Shown here piece by piece: positions 61,518 through 64,000 of a stretch of 64,000 nucleotides of DNA. The position numbers and the translations under genes are program-made. A model generated the notes under the pieces. It was not told where the DNA came from, did no database searches, and was given only the letters and a program-made list of their open reading frames with translations. Each line of letters begins with the position of its first letter. Positions within the stretch are counted from its first letter, which is position 1. Source of the stretch: UMGS1532 sp045594795 (GTDB lineage: Bacteria; Bacillota; Clostridia; Oscillospirales; Acutalibacteraceae); the NCBI GenBank assembly GCA_045594795.1, contig JAZNZF010000001.1, positions 23,038-87,037 of the forward strand. Reading direction: 5' to 3'.

Positions 61518-61942
61518 TGAGAAAGTTAATTTTAATGAGCAGAAGCGGTAGCGGTAAAACAACCCTCACTCAAGTTCTGCGTGGCGAAGATATTAATTAC
61601 GATAAAACGCAATACATAAAATTTGAAAACTGCCTTATTGATACCCCTGGTGAATATGCTCAAACCAACCATCTTGGCAGAGCACTTGCTCTATACTCGT
61701 ACGAGGCCGATATTGTTGGTCTTCTTGTAAGCGCTTTAGAGCCTTACTCACTTTTCCCGCCTTGTGTTACCTGTATGGTAAACCGCGAGGTAATCGGCAT
61801 AGTTACCAAAGCCGAGCAGGACGGTGCTAATCCAAAACGAGCAGAAAATTGGCTTAGACTCAGCGGTTGCGAAAAGGTATTTATAATTGATTCTGTTACC
61901 GGTTTTGGAGTAAACGAATTAATAACTTATCTGAACAGTTAA
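61517..61942 (+). CDS. eutP: EutP/PduV-like small GTPase
   Basis: This 141-aa Ras-like GTPase has P-loop MSRSGSGKTTLTQ, G3 IDTPGEYA and G4 VTKAEQD. EutP/PduV proteins accompany many BMC operons and have been linked to compartment positioning or to a kinase-like activity; the exact role is unsettled. It has no strong ribosome site of its own and starts in a TAATG overlap, so it is translationally coupled to eutS. Confidence 0.93.
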   Translation: MRKLILMSRSGSGKTTLTQVLRGEDINYDKTQYIKFENCLIDTPGEYAQTNHLGRALALYSYEADIVGLLVSALEPYSLFPPCVTCMVNREVIGIVTKAEQDGANPKRAENWLRLSGCEKVFIIDSVTGFGVNELITYLNS

Positions 61943-61993
61943 ATAGGTTTCTAAAAGAAACTTAATATAAACATTTTATAGGAGGACAATAAA

Positions 61994-62266
61994 ATGGAAG
62001 CATTAGGTATGATTGAAACAAGAGGTTTGGTAGCCGCTATTGAGGCTGCTGACGCAATGGTTAAAGCTGCAAACGTAGTGCTTATCGGTACCGAAAAAAT
62101 CGGTAGCGGTTTAGTAAGCGTTATGGTTCGTGGCGATGTTGGAGCTGTTAAGTCTGCAGTTGAAGCAGGCGGTAGTGCCGCTTCTTCACTTGGTGAGGTT
62201 GTAGCTACCCACGTAATTCCAAGACCCCACGCAGATGTTGAAAAGCTTCTCCCCTCTTTAAAGTAA
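61994..62266 (+). CDS. eutM: EutM/PduA-like BMC-H shell protein
   Basis: This is the canonical hexagonal shell tile, 90 aa, with EALGMIETRGLVAAIEAADA, VVLIGTEKIGSGLVSVMVRG (pore loop KIGSG) and VGAVKSAVEAG. The last part is HVIPRPHADVEKLLPSLK. AGGAGG precedes the ATG, the best ribosome site in the operon, consistent with a major shell component. A small GTTTC/GAAAC hairpin lies in the 51-bp gap after eutP. Confidence 0.97.
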   Translation: MEALGMIETRGLVAAIEAADAMVKAANVVLIGTEKIGSGLVSVMVRGDVGAVKSAVEAGGSAASSLGEVVATHVIPRPHADVEKLLPSLK

Positions 62267-62279
62267 TTTTAAATCTTTA

Positions 62280-62306
62280 GCTGAAGGCGGAACTCCCGCC
62301 TTCAGC
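62280..62306 (+). promoter_or_regulatory. Perfect hairpin between eutM and deoR
   Basis: An 11-bp GC-rich stem GCTGAAGGCGG/CCGCCTTCAGC with a 5-nt loop lies 13 bp after the eutM stop. No T-tract follows, so it probably protects the upstream mRNA or attenuates partly, rather than ending transcription. Confidence 0.7.
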
Positions 62307-62351
62307 AACAGCATATTCCTTATTTAAATTCGCTTTTTTAGGAGGGATTAA

Positions 62352-63119
62352 ATGCTTGCTCTTGAAAGGCAGAAAAAAATATTAGAATTATTAAATGCCG
62401 AAGGCTCGGTTATGGTAAGCAGGCTAAGTGCAGAGCTTGGCGTTACCGAAGAAACCGTGCGCCGAGATTTAGAAAAATTAGAGTCGAAAGAGCTTTTGCG
62501 CAGAACTCACGGCGGCGCCCTGCCAATTGATGAAGGCAACTACGAGTTTTCTCTTGAAAAGCGTAAAGAGCTTAATGTTGAAACTAAACAAGCGTTAGCC
62601 CGAAAAGCTGCACAGTATATTGCAACTGGAGATACAATTTTTCTTGACGCATCTACTACCACCTTTTATTTAGCAAAAGAAATAAAAGGCATGAGAAACG
62701 TTACGGTTATTACCAATTCTATTAGAGTAATAAATGAATTAAGCGGTATCGAGGGCCTTAAGGTTATTACGGTAGGTGGCATTGTTAGTAACAATCAGTC
62801 ACTTGTTGGCGCTATGACAGAAAATTATATTAAGGACAACCTCTTTGCAGATAAAGCGTTTTTCTCAAGCAAAGGTATTAGTGACAACTCTATCATTCTT
62901 GAAAGCAACGAGCAGGAGTGCTTTATTAAACAAAGCATGGTTAAAAACTCTCGCGTAAGCTTTTATCTATGCGATAAAACAAAAATCGGCAAAGTTGGCT
63001 ATATGCGTATAACAACATTTAATGATATTGATTACCTTATAACTAATGCCGAAATTTCAGGTAAACTAAAATCCACCCTCGACGAGTGCGAGGTACAAAT
63101 TATTAAAACTGAAAACTAA
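62352..63119 (+). CDS. DeoR-family transcriptional regulator
   Basis: This 255-aa regulator has an N-terminal DeoR helix-turn-helix (ERQKKILELLNAEGSVMV, ELGVTEETVRRDLEKLE, LLRRTHGGAL). A C-terminal DeoRC sugar-phosphate sensor domain follows (GDTIFLDASTTTFYLAKEI, VITNSIRVINEL, FFSSKGIS, CDKTKIGKVG). Family members respond to phosphorylated sugars. Its place inside the BMC operon suggests it controls that operon in response to the sugar phosphate processed there. Confidence 0.95.
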   Translation: MLALERQKKILELLNAEGSVMVSRLSAELGVTEETVRRDLEKLESKELLRRTHGGALPIDEGNYEFSLEKRKELNVETKQALARKAAQYIATGDTIFLDASTTTFYLAKEIKGMRNVTVITNSIRVINELSGIEGLKVITVGGIVSNNQSLVGAMTENYIKDNLFADKAFFSSKGISDNSIILESNEQECFIKQSMVKNSRVSFYLCDKTKIGKVGYMRITTFNDIDYLITNAEISGKLKSTLDECEVQIIKTEN

Positions 63120-63161
63120 AGCTATCTTTAGCTTAAATAGATATTTTTTGGAGGCAAAACT

Positions 63162-64000
63162 ATGTTAGTTAATATGAATGAAGTTTTAAGGCCTGCTAAA
63201 CAGCATAAATACGCTGTTGGTCTTTTCAATGCTGTTAATTTAGAGCTTGCTCGCGGTATTATTAATGCTGCAGAAAGCACCCAGTCACCCGTTATTATGG
63301 GAACGGCTGAAGTGTTATTGCCATACGGTCCGTTAGAGGAGGTTTCATACTACCTTATACCTATGGCTAAGAAAGCCTCTGTGCCCGTTGTAGTTCACCT
63401 CGACCACGGCCTTTCTCGCGAACTTTGCATTAAGGCTCTCGAACTTGGCTTTAGCTCTATTATGTACGACTGTTCAACCGATTCTTACGAAGATAACGTG
63501 CGTAAGGTTAAAGAAATGGCTGACATTGCACACTCATACGGTGCAACCATTGAAGGCGAATTAGGTCATGTTGGTGATAACGAGGGTTCTGCAGAAGGTA
63601 GCGACCATCTTGCCGACCCATCTAAATTCTTTACCGACCCAAAGCTTGCTAAAGACTTTGTTGAAAAAACAGGTGTTGACGCTTTGGCAATTGCAGTTGG
63701 TAACGCACACGGTGCATATAAATTACCGCCAAAACTCGATTTCGAGAGAATCCGCACTATAGCAAATACCGTTGACGTTCCCCTTGTTTTACACGGTGGC
63801 TCAGGCCTGACAGACGACGACTTTAAACAAGCAATTAAAGAAGGTATTAGCAAGGTTAATATATTTACCGATATCAACGTAGCTGCTGTTAAAGCCGAGT
63901 TCGAGAAGTTCTCAAGTATGGACAAGGGCTTGATTGACCTTATCCCTGCTGCAGTTGAGGCAGTTAAACAAGAAAGCATGAAGAAAATGAAATTGTTTAG
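63162..64000 (+). CDS. Class II ketose-bisphosphate aldolase (partial, right edge)
   Basis: This is a zinc-dependent aldolase of the fructose/tagatose-bisphosphate (FbaA/GatY/KbaY) family; 279 residues are visible and no stop is reached. Catalytic and zinc residues: VVHLDHGL (Asp81, His82), EGELGHVG (Glu133 region), GNAHGAYK (His183), VLHGGSGL (His211) and KVNIFTDIN (phosphate loop). GGAGG precedes the ATG. I see no BMC encapsulation helix at the N-terminus; a C-terminal one would be beyond the edge. The substrate is probably a ketose phosphate. Confidence 0.93.
   Translation, partial: MLVNMNEVLRPAKQHKYAVGLFNAVNLELARGIINAAESTQSPVIMGTAEVLLPYGPLEEVSYYLIPMAKKASVPVVVHLDHGLSRELCIKALELGFSSIMYDCSTDSYEDNVRKVKEMADIAHSYGATIEGELGHVGDNEGSAEGSDHLADPSKFFTDPKLAKDFVEKTGVDALAIAVGNAHGAYKLPPKLDFERIRTIANTVDVPLVLHGGSGLTDDDFKQAIKEGISKVNIFTDINVAAVKAEFEKFSSMDKGLIDLIPAAVEAVKQESMKKMKLF

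Noticed and set aside
62280..62306. Hairpin after eutM considered as the end of the BMC shell transcript.
   Set aside because: It lacks a T-tract, and deoR follows closely without a clear promoter, so transcription probably continues.
1..64000. CRISPR arrays, insertion sequences, prophage genes and rRNA genes.
   Set aside because: No regularly spaced repeats, transposase, integrase, phage structural or rRNA sequence was seen in any part of the window.

Overview
The window reads as a chromosomal segment of an AT-rich, spore-forming member of the Bacillota, class Clostridia. The support is direct: strong AGGAGG-type ribosome sites, sigma-A promoters with 17-18 bp spacers, TTG/GTG starts, a type III glutamine synthetase, RemA, and the gene order yicC-remA-gmk-rpoZ-priA-def-fmt-rsmB-rlmN-prpC-prkC-rsgA-thiN-spoVM known from Bacillus. 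Genus or family cannot be fixed from this sequence alone. Most genes lie on the minus strand. No insertion sequence, prophage or CRISPR array was seen.

Layout. 1-5.1 kb: ruvC-ruvA-ruvB, an RlmI-type methyltransferase and the ecfA1-ecfA2-ecfT vitamin/metal uptake module (ecfT runs off the left edge). 5.2-8.4 kb: tRNA-Lys(TTT), glnN with a short leader that can form competing hairpins, and a small membrane-anchored protein of unknown role. 8.5-16.3 kb: murI-DUF1934-argS, then pcrA-ybaK-glycosyltransferase-EamA transporter. 16.3-29.9 kb: the long translation/phosphosignalling/sporulation operon, ending in a 48-aa membrane peptide gene and a 28-aa spoVM gene. 29.9-34.6 kb: PAP2 phosphatase, a Usp-like protein, hisS-aspS. 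34.6-42.8 kb: maf-mreBCD-mrdA-minD-mgsA (cell shape and division) plus thyX and a PfkB kinase. 42.8-53.4 kb: the nusB-[Kae1-like]-xseA-xseB-ispA-dxs-tlyA-nadK-argR-recN-tyrS run. 53.5-56.2 kb: a plus-strand trio (DivIVA-like coiled coil, orphan fumarase beta subunit, orphan peptide-binding lipoprotein). 56.2-60.9 kb: trmO, htpG and two COG0523/CobW GTPases, one with a His/Cys-rich tandem repeat and one fused to a YcgQ-type domain. 61.1-64.0 kb: the start of a bacterial microcompartment (BMC) operon, eutS-eutP-eutM-deoR-class II aldolase, which runs off the right edge.

Most of the window is housekeeping. The least ordinary parts are the BMC operon, whose first enzyme is a ketose-bisphosphate aldolase under a DeoR-type regulator instead of ethanolamine or propanediol enzymes; the metallochaperone-like GTPase pair with a structured leader RNA; the glnN leader; and the orphan trio at 53.5 kb. 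Regulatory elements were found by eye (base pairing and consensus matching), not by folding or alignment software.
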